Shown: positions 1 through 11,580, counted from the first letter of the stretch. The stretch: 64,000 bases of DNA from Sycobia sp. Sy_11 (GCA_018907035.1 JACCIC010000178.1:744001-808000), one strand, 5' to 3'. The notes: a model not told the origin generated them from the letters alone. Made by a program: numbers and translations.

Positions 1-818
1 ATATTAAAAAACAAATTGGTAGAATAATTATTGATATAATTATGACAACCTGACAGTCCATATTCATAATTACCATATTATTACACTCCACAATCGCATA
101 ATTAACCTTATGTAAAATGTTTAAATTACTCGACTATATGAATTATTAATACTTTATTTAGTCACAAATGCAAATACATAACTTTTTATTGGAATAAAAT
201 TGAAAATACAATTTTTCACGTTCATCTTCATGCAATCCGTCCCTGAGATGCATATATAGACAAACTTAATTATAACTATATTAGAACCTATAAATAAATA
301 AATATATGTATATATAATATATTTTTATACCGCTAATATAAAATATAATATATAAATTTACCGATGTTTCCGTATACGCATATATACTTTATAACACGTG
401 CTATTGCATTAATGCGCAGTATTATAATTATGCATGCATCAACAAAATATATATAAATTATCTATATTTTAGTATATGGACACACATGCCATCTGATGCA
501 TAAAAACATAATTTTGGAACCATAACCTGTAAAATTTGCACAAGCCAAGCTTTCTTCCAGAATGGAAACACGATTTGCCTGACAAATCGTGTGTCTAATT
601 TGGACCGATTCTGGAAGCACTATTGGCTTCTCCAAAACGTGCATCCAATATGGAAACACACAGGGTTCACACGTACCTGCACACTGGAACCAAACCGTGA
701 TGAGCACGCGCTGTTATCTGGGCTATAAATAACTTACTTACCACCCAGATAACATGGTGGCGCCACGTAACTGCCACCTTGACGCCAACTATTGGATAAA
801 TCCTCCAACTTTACGCTT
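1..818. other. AT-rich intergenic DNA with a short dispersed repeat
   Basis: I see no gene here. The stretch around 683-726 (ACCAAACCGTGATGAGCACG and what follows) is closely matched at 46,545-46,588 in the same orientation, so it belongs to a dispersed repeat. A short inverted repeat built on TTATCTGGG and CCCAGATAA lies at 713-722 and 746-755. The remainder is low-complexity AT-rich sequence. Confidence 0.5.
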
Positions 819-1555
819 CTACGAGGATGGTCCCAGAAGTACCTGGCCCAACAAATAAAACTCTAAAATTTGGGAAAAAAATATATTTATTTTTCAACAT
901 AATCTCCTTTCAGCTCTATACACTTTTCCCAGCGATGTTTAATAAGTTCGGTACCCTTTTTATAATAAGAATTGTCAAGCTCCTTATAATAGCCATTAAC
1001 TGCCGACATCACCTGTTCATTGTTGGAAAATCTGTCACCAGCGAGCCTTTTTTTCAAGTCTGGGAACAGAAAATAATTCGAGGGAGCTAAATCTGACGAA
1101 TAGGGAGCATGACGTAGCAACTCAAATTTTAATTCATTAATTTTGACGATTGTGATAACGGATGAGTGAACTGGTGCATTGTCTTGATAGAACAACACTT
1201 TCTTCTGAGTCAAATGCGGCCGTTTTCGCTTGATTTTTTCACTCAAACGTTACAATAAGTTCGCATAATACTCGCCGTCGATAGTTTGTCCTTTTTCAAG
1301 ATAGTTAATGAAAATTATTCCACACGCATCTCATAAAACCGACGTCATAACCTTGCCTACAGATGGAACGGTCTTTACCTTTTTTGAAGTCGGTTCTCCT
1401 TTTTGAGTCCACTGTTTTGATTGTTCTTTTGTTTCGGGTGTGAAATGGTGGAAACATTTTTTATCCATGGTTATGAAATGGTGCAAAAATTCGGCTTTAT
1501 ATTTCCGAATTGCCAAGCACTCGACTGAAACATCTTCACGACGAGTATTTTCGCG
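819..1555 (-). pseudogene. mariner transposase relic (C-terminal two thirds)
   Basis: The minus strand encodes the middle and end of a mariner transposase, a DNA cut-and-paste enzyme. Visible motifs are TMDKKCFHHFTPE at the first catalytic site, FYQDNAPVH around the second aspartate, and a YSSDLAPSNYFLFP block where the family has YSPDLAPSDY, so the third catalytic residue is N rather than D. The glutamate usual after the first aspartate is K. The reading frame is broken between about 1247 and 1331. The N-terminal DNA-binding part is absent because the upstream side runs directly into a Gypsy RNase H fragment near 1556. The low-coordinate edge around 819-850 looks like the 3' terminal region, but no matching second terminal repeat is present. 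It is non-functional and fairly old. Confidence 0.8.
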
Positions 1556-2060
1556 TGGAAAATCGTTGGAAGGCGACACGCGTTAACTTGGGATCTCACT
1601 TGCTCGATTTCCGAGTCAAGGCGATTCCAATTGTTCTCCCAATTTAGGATGGGACGAAGGAAGTATCGATCCAGGATAACGTATCGGCGATGGGGTTTTC
1701 TGAACCGGGCCGGTACGTAATCGTGAGCTTGAATTGGCCGATATAGTTCAACTGTCAGCACCTAATCGCGGGAATTTATCCTGTGACTCGGCTAGAGCGT
1801 ATACTAGCGTCTCGTGGTTTATTACTAACTCGAACTGTCCGCCTTTGAGATAGTAAAAGAATTTACGCAATGAGTAGTAGATGGGAGTTAATTCGTGATC
1901 GTACGTTGAATGTAATTTGCGCGTTATTAAACTTTTTGCTGAAGAAAGCGATTGGCTACCAGGTATCGGTCACTTTCTAGTGCCGCTCCCATTACCAAAT
2001 TCGAAGCAACAGTATCTAAGCGAAATTCCGCTTTCTCAGAGGGAAATACTATCTCGGTGA
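1556..2060 (-). pseudogene. Ty3/Gypsy pol fragment: RNase H and linker to integrase
   Basis: Read on the minus strand from about 2060 downwards, the translation begins like a Gypsy RNase H domain (SEKAEFRLDTVASN). It continues through the STYDHELTPIYYSLRKF block and an INHETLVYAL segment, then a linker containing VNACRLPTIFHAK. The same linker motif (INAFRLPTLFDAK) occurs in the Gypsy B element at about 35,400, which supports the identification. Frames change and stops are present, so it is a decayed fragment. Upstream reverse transcriptase and downstream integrase are not present. The boundary with the mariner relic at about 1556 indicates that one element was inserted into, or joined to, the other. 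Confidence 0.75.
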
Positions 2061-2577
2061 GGCTTGCGAGATATATTGTACTTATAATTTAGAAAACGTA
2101 TAACTGTTAAAAATTACAAAGTTAAATTTTTGCTTTATATTATTATTAATATTTCAAACAATTAATAAATTTCCTCTTACAGTTCCTACAATATTATATA
2201 AGTATAAAATATTAAAAAGAAATTTTTTAAACTAATTATGGAATGTCCATTTTAGCACAAAATCACAAGACTCAATTTAAATTTCTACAATGGAACAAGG
2301 GAAAGGCTTGATTTTTTGCAGAATGAAAAATTCGTCTGCATTATGAAGCTAGCATTGGAGTTTGGGTCTGAATTGTTTTATGATGCTCGCGCGCATATTA
2401 GATATTATTTGGTTTAGCCTCTGTGTATTCAAAGAATATATCTATATATATTTATTACTTACGTCACAGCTCGTGACATAGGTAAATGCGCACACTAATT
2501 TATGCTGACGTAGCTGTAACGTCGCGTTGGTGCGTTAGTGTAGCAGTTGAGCCTGTTGAGAGCGCACCTTCCCGGCG

Positions 2578-2578
<1 letters not shown>

Positions 2579-2624
<46 letters not shown>

Positions 2625-2664
2625 TATTAAATGGAGAAAATTATATATATATATATATATATAT
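2579..2664. repeat. (TA)n microsatellites
   Basis: Two pure TA tracts at 2579-2621 and 2642-2664 are separated by about 20 bases. The Tyr-Ile open frames across them are artefacts of the repeat. Confidence 0.95.
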
Positions 2665-2689
2665 GGCTTGGATGAAGAAAATTTTACTT

Positions 2690-2876
2690 TCGAGTTCAAG
2701 CGGTAGAACAAGATGTCCAAGTGTCTCGAGACGACGTTTTCGGAGAGTATCATGTTCGAATTATAGGAAATGTCTCGGGACGACTGCTATAGAGTTTTGT
2801 GTTGGGGAGGTAGAATACAACGTCCAGGCATCCCGGGACGACTCTTACTGATAGTGTGCGTGTTCGAATGATAGAA
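2690..2876 (+). repeat. 60-bp minisatellite, plus-oriented block
   Basis: Three to four degenerate units run in the orientation gtgttcg - tagaa - gatgtcca - cgggacgac. Anchors include TTCAAGCGGTAGAA at about 2696, CATGTTCGAATTATAGGAA at 2750 and GTGTTCGAATGATAGAAT at 2858. The second unit has lost about 8 bases. The units match the reverse complement of the block at 2880-3345, so the two blocks face each other. Confidence 0.65.
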
Positions 2877-2879
2877 TAC

Positions 2880-3345
2880 TAATTTCTTCATAGAAGTCGT
2901 ACTGACATACCAGAACATTGTTTCCCACCAACTATATACGACACTCCCCGTAGAAATCGTTCCAAATCATCTGAAAATAGCATTCAATCATCCGAACACG
3001 AACCTCCCCGTAGATGCTGACCCGATACACCTGAACATCGTTTACTATCAACTAAACACGATACTCCCCGTAGAAATCGTGCCGTCATACCTGGACATCG
3101 TCTTCTAGCGTCCGAACACGAAACTCCCCGTAGAAGTTGTCACGACATACCTAAACATCGCTTTCTAACGACTAAACACAATACTCCCCGTAGAAGTCGT
3201 TCGGAAAAACCTACATATCGTATTTTAATGTCCCAACACGAATTTTTCCATAGAAGTTGATTTCCTCATACCTGGACATCGTTTTCTATCAACTAAATAC
3301 AATATTCCCTATATAAATCGCTCACAACTGCCCATATAAATCATT
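2880..3345 (-). repeat. 60-bp minisatellite, minus-oriented block (7-8 units)
   Basis: A motif CTCCCCGTAGAA or a close variant recurs every 60 bases at about 2943, 3003, 3063, 3123 and 3183, with more decayed units at about 2883, 3243 and 3303. Each unit also carries ATACCTGGACATCG and a TCCGAACACGA or CTAAACACGA end. The period is a multiple of three, but stop codons interrupt the frames I checked, so it does not appear to encode a repeat protein. This is a tandem minisatellite, not CRISPR, because there are no unique spacers. Confidence 0.85.
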
Positions 3346-4169
3346 ATGAGGCAACGGGATATTGTAATCCACCGCTTGTACACGCCAATACAATATTTCT
3401 CAGTAGAATCCGTATTTAAAATGTGTATATCTAATATGTACAATATAATATACATAAAATATATATTACATATTGCGTATATTTTCGTTTTTCAATTAAA
3501 TACCGTGAATATTTTCGTAGTTATCCCAACTGAAATTCAAGCAAAATGGTATGGCGAATAGCACATTTTCTTAGCAAACGATGGACGTTGCCTTTTTATG
3601 CAGATGTGACGATATATATCTATATATACATAGTTTCGAGATTGGTAAAAAACCGTGTTTTGCCATCATTTCTTTTGTTCAAACTAAAAAAAACGTAGTC
3701 TCTGTCACAATTCTAAAGTTAATATAATGTATAAAAACAAAAATATAATTTGTCGTCACAAACTATATTCAGTATGATTTGGCATACAGAACCATTTTAT
3801 AAGAGAAGGAGAAAAAAAGACACACAGCAGTATATATATATATTTCAAATATGCACAGCGAACATGACTTTCCCTTATATCAGTCTCAAAATTATTATGT
3901 TTATGCATATATATATTAACGTGTACTTACATAGCTTCCCACAACTATTTTTATAGCTGATAAACACTTTTAAAAAAGCTATGGATTACTGATAATATAT
4001 AAATAACTATGTATATAATAAGTAAAGACATAATTTTGAACAATTTAATAATTAAATTCAAAGTGAGAATAATATTTTTAACAATTTTATATTACTTAAG
4101 TATAAGAATTTCAAGATCAATGTAATACACATTATTTGAAAAAAATTAAATTTGCTAACTTATTTATAT
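3346..4169. other. AT-rich intergenic DNA, 3' flank of Rheb
   Basis: No gene or known element is recognised. It includes the region downstream of the Rheb stop codon (minus strand), which should hold its 3' untranslated region. Several AATAAA-like hexamers occur on the minus strand in this AT-rich DNA, and I cannot pick one with confidence. Confidence 0.4.
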
Positions 4170-5266
4170 TTAAGATATGGTACAGCTTGGCTTTTCTTGA
4201 ACGTTCCCGTCAGCCTTCTCAATTTCTATTAATAATGTATGAAAAATATCAGCAACAGACTGGAAATTCGCTATATTACTAATTTTGTTATTGTATAGCA
4301 AAAAATATAGTGATTCTATTCTCTTACTTGATTTTGTTTTGCACTGGTTTCTAAGAAAGCTGCACGCCATGAATTTGCTAATCGTTTGCCTTGTTCTGCA
4401 GTAATCATTCGATCTACATAAAGATCTGTCTTATTTCCAACTAGTACTATTGGTACGCTATAAAAGAAAATAATAGTTCATTTCAATCAACTGCAATTAA
4501 ATATATTATAAATATAATATTAAATATATATAAATTAAGTATCAATAAATTTAAAAATATGTTCCATTGAAGTTTAAGAAGTTAATAGAAATATTTAGTT
4601 CGTGGAAAATTATTTGTCTATAAAAAATACATACTGCACTTTGCCTGTAATATCCAGTAATTTTTCATATATAACTTGCACAACTTCAAAACTCTTTGCA
4701 CTAGTTATACTATAAACTAAAACATATCCATGTATATCCATAGAGTACTGTGTAGGAAATATACTGTATTCATCTTGACCGGCTGTATCAACCAATTTAA
4801 CTTCATAATCTTGAGAGTTCACTCTAGTACTTTTTGTAAAAGCTACAGTACAAATAAACATATTTCTTTTAAAATACAAATTATATTTTTTTATAGTAAT
4901 TTAAAAATTAGATTTCTAAAATTTTTTTTAATTTCTTTCCAAATTTATTGACAAATGTTGATATTTTGTAATGTAATTTATTGATTTATTTCTATACACA
5001 GAAAAATCTATTACGTATATGAATGTTGTGAAATTATAAAACAAACAGTGTAACAATTAAATTTTAAAAAAGAGCAAAGGACATTTTTTTGAATCTATTA
5101 TCCAAATATTATTAATGGCATATTTACAAATCAACATTAATTATATTCAGATATATTACTAAAAATTTTTTTCAATTTTGAAGAAAATACTACTAAAACT
5201 ATGAAATAAAGTTCTAGTAAGTTATCTATTAATAATGGCATAATAGAATCTTTAAGATTAAAATTT

Positions 5267-5317
<51 letters not shown>

Positions 5318-6094
5318 CCAGATTTCCTAATGAAATCAATTTTTAAAGTATATTGGACTCCCTCATTTACTATTGAAATTCTATACGAGTAATATTATAT
5401 ATAATACCATTCTAATTTACAGAACTTAATAAATTAAAATTTTTAGTACTTCAACATGTCAAGAAACCAGATTGTCGACAGATTATACACACAATCTAAT
5501 AACCTTTATACTCATTATGATTGATAATTATTTGTTTATATTATATTTTATTAATTTGTAAAAGATTCCAATTTTCTATATACCTAATTACATAATGTAT
5601 TATTTAAGCATATGTATAAACTGCAAGCTATCATTTATTTACTTACATAATGTTTAAAAAGATATTATAAATATTGTTTATAAAGTATTATTTGTATTAT
5701 GATAACATAACGAATTCTTTATCATATTCATTTTTTTATTTGAAAATTTTTTTAATATTTATTTTTTATAATACATTTTTGAACTTATAAAATATATATT
5801 TAATTGTTTTATTTTAAGTTAAATGGTTGATTAAAAAATAACTAAAACTAAATATTTACAATAAATACATAATTAATTCAAAACATTATTCTTACTATTT
5901 TCTATAGTGGGATCATATGAATCAACAAATTGTCCTTCAACAAACTGTATACTTAATGAAGATTTACCTACAAATAGAAAAGTATACAAAAATTTTAATG
6001 TAGTATATGGAAAGATTATAACTCTAATAATAATTAAAAACATACCAACTGAGCGATATCCCATAATTGCTATTTTTCTCTGTTTAGGTGACAT
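4170..6094 (-). CDS. Rheb: Rheb GTPase (Ras homolog enriched in brain), five coding exons
   Basis: This encodes a small Ras-family GTPase that, in its GTP form, activates mTORC1 on endomembranes and controls cell growth. Exons on the minus strand are 6094-6046, 5967-5896, 4842-4635, 4457-4328 and 4259-4170. They total 549 nt (182 residues plus TAA), matching the usual family length of 182-184. All four introns (78, 1053, 177 and 68 bp) begin with GT and end with AG. Visible motifs are G1 GYRSVGKSS, which is split by intron 1 and has the Rheb-specific Arg, the effector loop DSYDPTIENTF, G3 DTAGQDEYSIFP, G4 GNKTD, G5 ETSAK and the C-terminal prenylation box CTIS. The start is the ATG opening MSPKQRKIAIMGY, as in the family. 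No stop or frameshift is seen, so the gene looks intact. Upstream untranslated exons were not identified. Confidence 0.97.
5273..5316. repeat. (TA)n microsatellite in Rheb intron 2
   Basis: A pure TA tract of about 44 bp lies inside the 1053-bp second intron of Rheb. Confidence 0.95.
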
Positions 6095-6671
6095 TTTACA
6101 ATAACAAAAGTACTTATAATTGTGCCACGTCAAAAGTAACGTATTAACAACGAAGCTTGCATTATTTCATTGCTATTTTTTTAAAAATCTTTTCTCATAA
6201 TTATCTATCTAAATTTGTTTTCAATATAAGAATGAGTTCTTTTCTATTTAATAACGAAGACTAAAAAAATTCTATATTTAAAAAAGGAACAAATGATATA
6301 CTTTAGATTCAAAACACAAAATGCTATGACTTCCATACCAATGATATTTACTCAATAAAATAATTATGCATAATCTTTTTGAAATATGTACGATAATGCA
6401 TCTCTAACCTACAAAAATGGTAATCAACATCATAATATATAAATTCTCTTCCTACTCTGACAATTAAAAGTATGAAAAATCCAAGATTGAAAAAAAGATT
6501 AAATTTCACAAATATCGACTGTCTGTATAATTTTAGTGAATAATCATAATAAAAATTGCCGCACGCTAATAGAGAAATGTAAAATAGCACAGCTGACACT
6601 AGAAAACCGTTTTAAATTTTTTAATAAACAGAATAAGCTATAATTGTGCCCGATATCAAGAAAATCAGATT

Positions 6672-6736
<65 letters not shown>

Positions 6737-7596
6737 TAAATGTATTTAAGAATTTATACAAACCAATTTTCATAAATACTTTTATTTGAAGAAAATGCAT
6801 AAAATTCTAAATAATAAAAGGAAAGTACAATAGGAAACTGTGAAATATAAAAATGCCGTGATTCATTGAAATATCTTCAATACAAACATTTACTTTATAT
6901 CCCTATATATATATTATGAATACTTATAATGTAAGAAGTGGAAGTTAAAATGGTTTATATGAGTAATTAGTTACTTTTTATGCTTTACTGAAGTAGGCGA
7001 AAGTAATAAAAAATGAGCTCGTATCAGCCCTTATTTAGCGTAAGGTAGATACTACTAGGGATAGCAGAAAGAAGGAGTGGAAACTTCGCTAAAATCGTGT
7101 CAAATTACACGGCAGGTCTTCAGGACAGAATTAGCCGCAAGGTGGCGACACCCTGTGAGGCTGCTCGTTCAAATGCATGCATTAGAAAAAAAGAGAGTGG
7201 GAGTATACAGTGAGCATGGAGAGAGGGAAAAATGAAATATCTGCTCCCCTTCTTTTGCTTCTTTTCTTCCCCTTACTCGCTTTGACTTTTGCTTTTTTTC
7301 TCTGTTGAACGCAGAACCATCGAGGGATTTCCAAGACAGCAACGTCTACCAAACAAATCTGAACTACCATCTCCGGCTAATTTTTGATAAGCTTTACCCA
7401 TGTAAAATGAGCGGAGTTTCCGCTCCTTCTCTCTACCCTCCATAGACACCACAGTCATATCTGGTCTTCGTATCAGAGGTTCCAGGGAAAAATGTGTAAT
7501 ACATATGGAACTTGTGTATCAAGTTTTAAATTGCGTGTAAGACGCGAATCCAGGCTTATAACATAGACTTATCCACGTACTCTGGGAACAGAGTTA
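6095..7596. other. Region upstream of Rheb, no recognised gene
   Basis: This should contain the Rheb promoter and 5' untranslated region. It holds a long (TA)n tract at 6674-6732. The block at about 7030-7480 is less AT-rich and non-repetitive. On its minus strand a 61-codon frame (7458-7273) ends just after AAAGCGAGTAAGG, a possible splice donor. It could be a 5' exon, but the protein is not recognisable, so I do not call it a gene. Confidence 0.4.
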
Positions 7597-7636
7597 AGAG
7601 TGCTCCATACCGCGATCCCAGCGCCACGATGAACTA
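7597..7636 (+). repeat. 40-bp segment repeated inverted at 14,816-14,855
   Basis: The sequence starting AGAGTGCTCCATACC and ending CCACGATGAACTA is found almost exactly as reverse complement at 14,816-14,855. The first 15 bases recur immediately downstream at about 7640 at the start of the large inverted repeat arm, giving a direct repeat of about 42 bp period. Confidence 0.85.
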
Positions 7637-7889
7637 TTAAGAGTGCTCCATACCTCAGGCGGAAGTTAAAATCGATTGAAGCGCCTGATTTTGAATATAC
7701 TGTGGAAGTTTACGGAACTTGAAGTGTACAAAAAATGCTGTTCTGTTTTATCGATTGTTCTAGTATTAATCAGGGCCGTAGTAGCCCAAATTAAATATGT
7801 AAATTATAAATGATCCATACAAAATTTATATTTTATAATATTCTTATGAAATAAGTAGTGGAGTAGTTGATCATTTGTCACAAGAAGTT

Positions 7890-7953
<64 letters not shown>

Positions 7954-8267
7954 TTACACAGCTACAAACGCACAGAGAGAGAGAGAGAGAGAGAGAGATA
8001 TGCATATATATGTGTATTAATTTTAATTTATATTGGACTGTAACACTGATGGAAATATTTATTAATTTATGCATGCATATATATATAGTATATTTAAGTG
8101 TAGAAGATAAGGATACTAGGAGACGAGCACTAATAAAGAAACATCAGCTCGACATCCAGCGTTTGATTGAAATACGCATATATGTATGCGTATCTACACA
8201 CACATTAACATATATAATCTCCATACTCCTAATTTCTAACCAAATTACTTACTCAAAAATGTCAAGG

Positions 8268-8326
<59 letters not shown>

Positions 8327-10090
8327 ACTTCATATTGAGTTTATATCAAAACTTGTTTGCCAATTATTTACACAATTTTATACGAAACTTTGGTTTATGG
8401 AATGTTACAAAAAAAATGATAAAAAATTAAATGATATTAATTATTTCATTAATGAATAGAATGGGGTCTCTTAATTATGAATATTGAAATAAGTATAAAG
8501 ATAACAGCGAATAATATTTTCAAATTAATTTTTTTTTTCGAAAATTTAGATATACAAAATTGTCTGTTTAAGGTCAACAATTGTAAAATTAATTATTATA
8601 CTTAATTTTTGGGATGACAAAATCCAATACACAATAGACTTTATTATTTTATAATTCTTTCAAACTGTTAGTTTATGTATTCTATTAAATTATTTTTTAT
8701 TAAACAAATAACATAATAAATTATTATTCTATAAATATTAATTTCTTGCAGTATAGTAATTAAAACTTGCATTTGAAATAAAATTATTATTTACTAGACA
8801 GAAATAAAAGGACCTAGCTTATACCTTTTTCTTAATTTTACTATAACAATGTTGAAATTTTTCATTCTAAGATTTGTCTATTTTATAACCATAATAGTTC
8901 AATTATTTTTAGTTCGTAGTGACTAGATTTCAGCCTACTCAAAATTATTAGATGCCTACGAGGTGATGTATAACGCTAATTTTCGATTCTGTTCTGAAAG
9001 TTTTGAAAGTATTTTTTCAGCTTTTGTTGGTCATTCTTTGATTTGTTTCTAATTTTTTAGTATTCCTGTGAAATTTTACTTTTAATCTATTCTTGCGCAA
9101 TAAATCAGCCATTATAACTTCTTTTTTCTACACTTAAATTTGGAATTATTTTTTAGTACCAGGAATGTAATCTAAGGAATTTTTCTTCGTCATTTTATAG
9201 AAAACCAAGTTGACATTCTTTACACGTATAATTTTTAGATATAAAGAAATTCAATATTTTCATTTTATTGGCTTTATGTATAAAATATTAATTTTGTTAT
9301 TGCAATGCTATAATATGAAAGTAGTAAATAAAAATATTAAATTTTTATAGTTTTGCGTATTATCTAAATAAATTTGAATTTGTCAGGATTGCCGTGCACT
9401 TTTTTCTTTACAATTATTAGGAGTGTGAATAAGTCTTTCCCGTTTTTTGTAAGAGATGGCGCCACCAATACTGTGCGAGTATTCAATGGTTACATATGTC
9501 ATAATCAAAGCTTATTCATATGTCAACAATTCCATACTAACACATTAGTTAAAATTTTTTCGCATCATAAATTTTTGATATCGTGAAAATGTCGAAATTT
9601 GAGCCGAGTCGACGTCATTTGCGGGAAGTTTCACTTTATTGGTTCAATTTGAAGAAATCTGCTGCCGAGACGCATCGATTGCTTCAGGAGGCTTATGGAG
9701 AAGGTTGTGTCGATGATTCAAGTGTTCGCGGATGGATTCGACGCTTCAAAAGCGGTGATTTCGACGTGGAAGACAAGGAGCGTTCCGGGCGGCCGCAAAT
9801 CTTTGAAGATCGAGAATTGGCGACTTTGCTTGATGAAGATTCTTGTCAAACGCAAGAAGAACTTGCTGAAGCATTGGGAGTTGACCGAACAACCATTTCC
9901 AAGCGTTTGAAAGCCATGGGAATGATCCAAAAGCAAGGAAATTGGGTGCCGTACGAACTGAAGCTGAGAGACGTCGAACGGCGTTTTTTCACTTGCGAAC
10001 AGCTGCTTCAGCGACATAAAAGAAAGGGTTTTCTGCATCGTATCGTGACTGGCGATGAAAAGTGGATACGTTACGATAATCCGAAGCGAA
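7637..10090 (+). repeat. Left arm of large inverted duplication (2.45 kb)
   Basis: This arm matches the reverse complement of 15,570-17,983 nearly base for base outside microsatellites. It contains (TA)n tracts at 7893-7951 and 8273-8323, a (GA)n tract at 7974-7999, unidentified AT-rich sequence and the first half of a mariner. At the inner end the match stops abruptly after CCGAAGCGAA inside the transposase gene. The main difference between arms is at the second TA tract, where the right arm instead has a short TA run plus a 25-base segment including CGTTTGCGACCCCCACGG. Confidence 0.93.
9420..10090 (+). mobile_element. Truncated mariner (5' half), copy in left arm
   Basis: The element begins at the terminal inverted repeat GGAGTGTGAATAAGTCTTTC following a TA dinucleotide at 9418-9419. 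The transposase frame starts at 9583 and is identical to the intact copy on the other arm for about 168 residues, up to the RYDNPKR motif after the first catalytic aspartate. It then switches to unrelated AT-rich DNA, giving a short stray tail that ends at 10,119. The second and third catalytic aspartates and the 3' terminal repeat are missing, so it cannot encode active transposase. The truncation coincides with the duplication breakpoint. Confidence 0.95.
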
Positions 10091-11035
10091 ATTTTTTATT
10101 ATCATTTCTTCTTACTTAGTTTTTACAATAAATATTGCAATTAAAATTTCAACCTGCAAGAGTAAGAATGACCAAAAATTTAATTACAATACGAAAATGA
10201 TATAATAACTATAAATAATAAAAATACTACGTTTAAAAACCAATTTGTATATTTCATTTATTTAAAATTAAATATGATATAGAACATTTTATAAAAAGAT
10301 ACATTCGCAAGTTTAGGTTCTACGTGGCTTGGTGATAAAATCACAGCGTAGCCCCCATCTATGTTACGAAAATAGGACTTTTTTCGAGGAACATAAATTT
10401 TAGGTACAGAAATTTGGTCTAATAAATAATAAAAATTTATTCAATTTTTAACTACTTAAAAAATAAAACTAATGACTAAGTATACATTTATAATAAATTT
10501 TTTAAGAAAAGCAAAATAACTAGGCGAGTTTGATATGTTTTTAGAATATTAAGAACTTTAAAAAATAAATAACTATTATTGTAAAATTTAACTTGGTTCG
10601 AAAAAAATTTGTCTTTATTGTTTTTTTCCTCTATCCATATGTTATTACAATATATTTCTATCGCATATAGTGCCATTCTTTTTTGTATTAACATCTTTGC
10701 GGCGTTGTTATATTTTATTTTTTACGCTGTATTAGAACTGCTTTTTTGGCTGCTTTGCTGGCAATACGATTTTCAGTGCTGTTTGAATGAGCAGATGTCC
10801 TTAAGACTTCTATTTTGATTTCTTTTCTTGATTTATTGAATTTTATGAGTTTATAATTCATTTCATTAACTTCTTAATTATTGGCGCTGAGATTGTGCAG
10901 TGAATTTAGTACACATTTTGAATATGCACATATATAAGATGAAGCTGTGTCGAGTGGATTGAGCATATCTGATACCAAGAAGTATTTAGCATATATCTGA
11001 AGCAAATGCTTCAGCTGAAAAGGTAGAGAATTCGA
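10091..11035. other. AT-rich spacer, no gene seen
   Basis: This is the first part of the DNA between the inverted arms. I see no coding exon or recognised repeat. Short open frames here have no recognisable motifs. Confidence 0.4.
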
Positions 11036-11042
11036 CTGTAAA

Positions 11043-11530
11043 TTGATAAAAATTTTTATCGGTCTTACAGTTTTTCTACAATAATATAATATACTAATAT
11101 AATGAGTATCGGGCCGTCCTTATTTATAATCACCACCGTACAATCTGAAATAGAAATTACAACTAAATAGTAAAATAAAAATTAAATTAAACAAAAAATA
11201 AATAAAAAAATTAGAATGAAGTAAATTATATTAGAGTTTAGTCCTTGAAGATGAGCCGGAACTGTTCAAAACGTCGGAAATGAAAAGTAAATTTAAATTT
11301 AAGCTGGTGGGGGAAATCAGATTCTCCTTTATTAACATAGAATATAGATTACTTTATTTCTATTATTTTTAATTTTTAATTTTTAATTTAATTGATTTTT
11401 TATTTTATCTGTTATTAGTAATTTGTATTTTCAATTTTATGGGGGTTACTATAAACTAGGAGAGTCTGACTGTCATTCTATTAGTATAATATTTTATTGT
11501 ATAAAGGCTGTAAGACCGATAAAAGTATTT
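11043..11530 (+). mobile_element. Penelope-type retroelement tail, flanked by inverted ends
   Basis: The segment shares several blocks with the 3' part of the Penelope-like element at 51.1-51.5 kb. These are TTAGTCC followed by a GATGAG motif, GAGAGTCTGACTGTCATT and CTGTAAGACCGATAAAA at the end. The last motif also occurs inverted at 11,045-11,070 (TTTTTATCGGTCTTACAG), so the about 490-bp unit is bounded by inverted copies of the same terminus. No reverse transcriptase sequence is present, only the terminal non-coding region. Confidence 0.6.
11241..11278 (+). ncRNA. Degenerate hammerhead-ribozyme relic
   Basis: At the position equivalent to the hammerhead core at 51,184-51,223, this copy reads GTCC, a GATGAG box, a small GAAC/GTTC hairpin and AAAACGTCGGA. 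The CTGATGA box has an insertion or substitution, and one flanking strand is mismatched. It is probably inactive. The call depends on homology to the better copy. Confidence 0.4.
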
Positions 11531-11543
11531 ATGAATCCACATT

Positions 11544-11580
<37 letters not shown>

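Noticed and set aside
2880..3345. Regular 60-bp spacing suggestive of a CRISPR array
   Set aside because: The whole unit is repeated, there are no unique spacers, and the host is a eukaryote.
7273..7458. Possible first coding exon on the minus strand with a GT donor
   Set aside because: The protein is unrecognisable, highly charged and short, and no partner exon was found. It is kept only as a remark in the upstream region.
7875..8324. 149-codon open frame rich in Tyr-Ile
   Set aside because: It is produced by two (TA)n tracts and a (GA)n tract. The same applies to similar frames at 2486-2851, 11,931-12,161, 27,310-27,492, 28,392-28,673, 51,726-51,992, 52,129-52,444 and 62,374-62,607.
10488..10818. 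Hydrophobic open frames on both strands between the inverted arms
   Set aside because: They are AT-rich chance frames with no motif and no splice-supported continuation.
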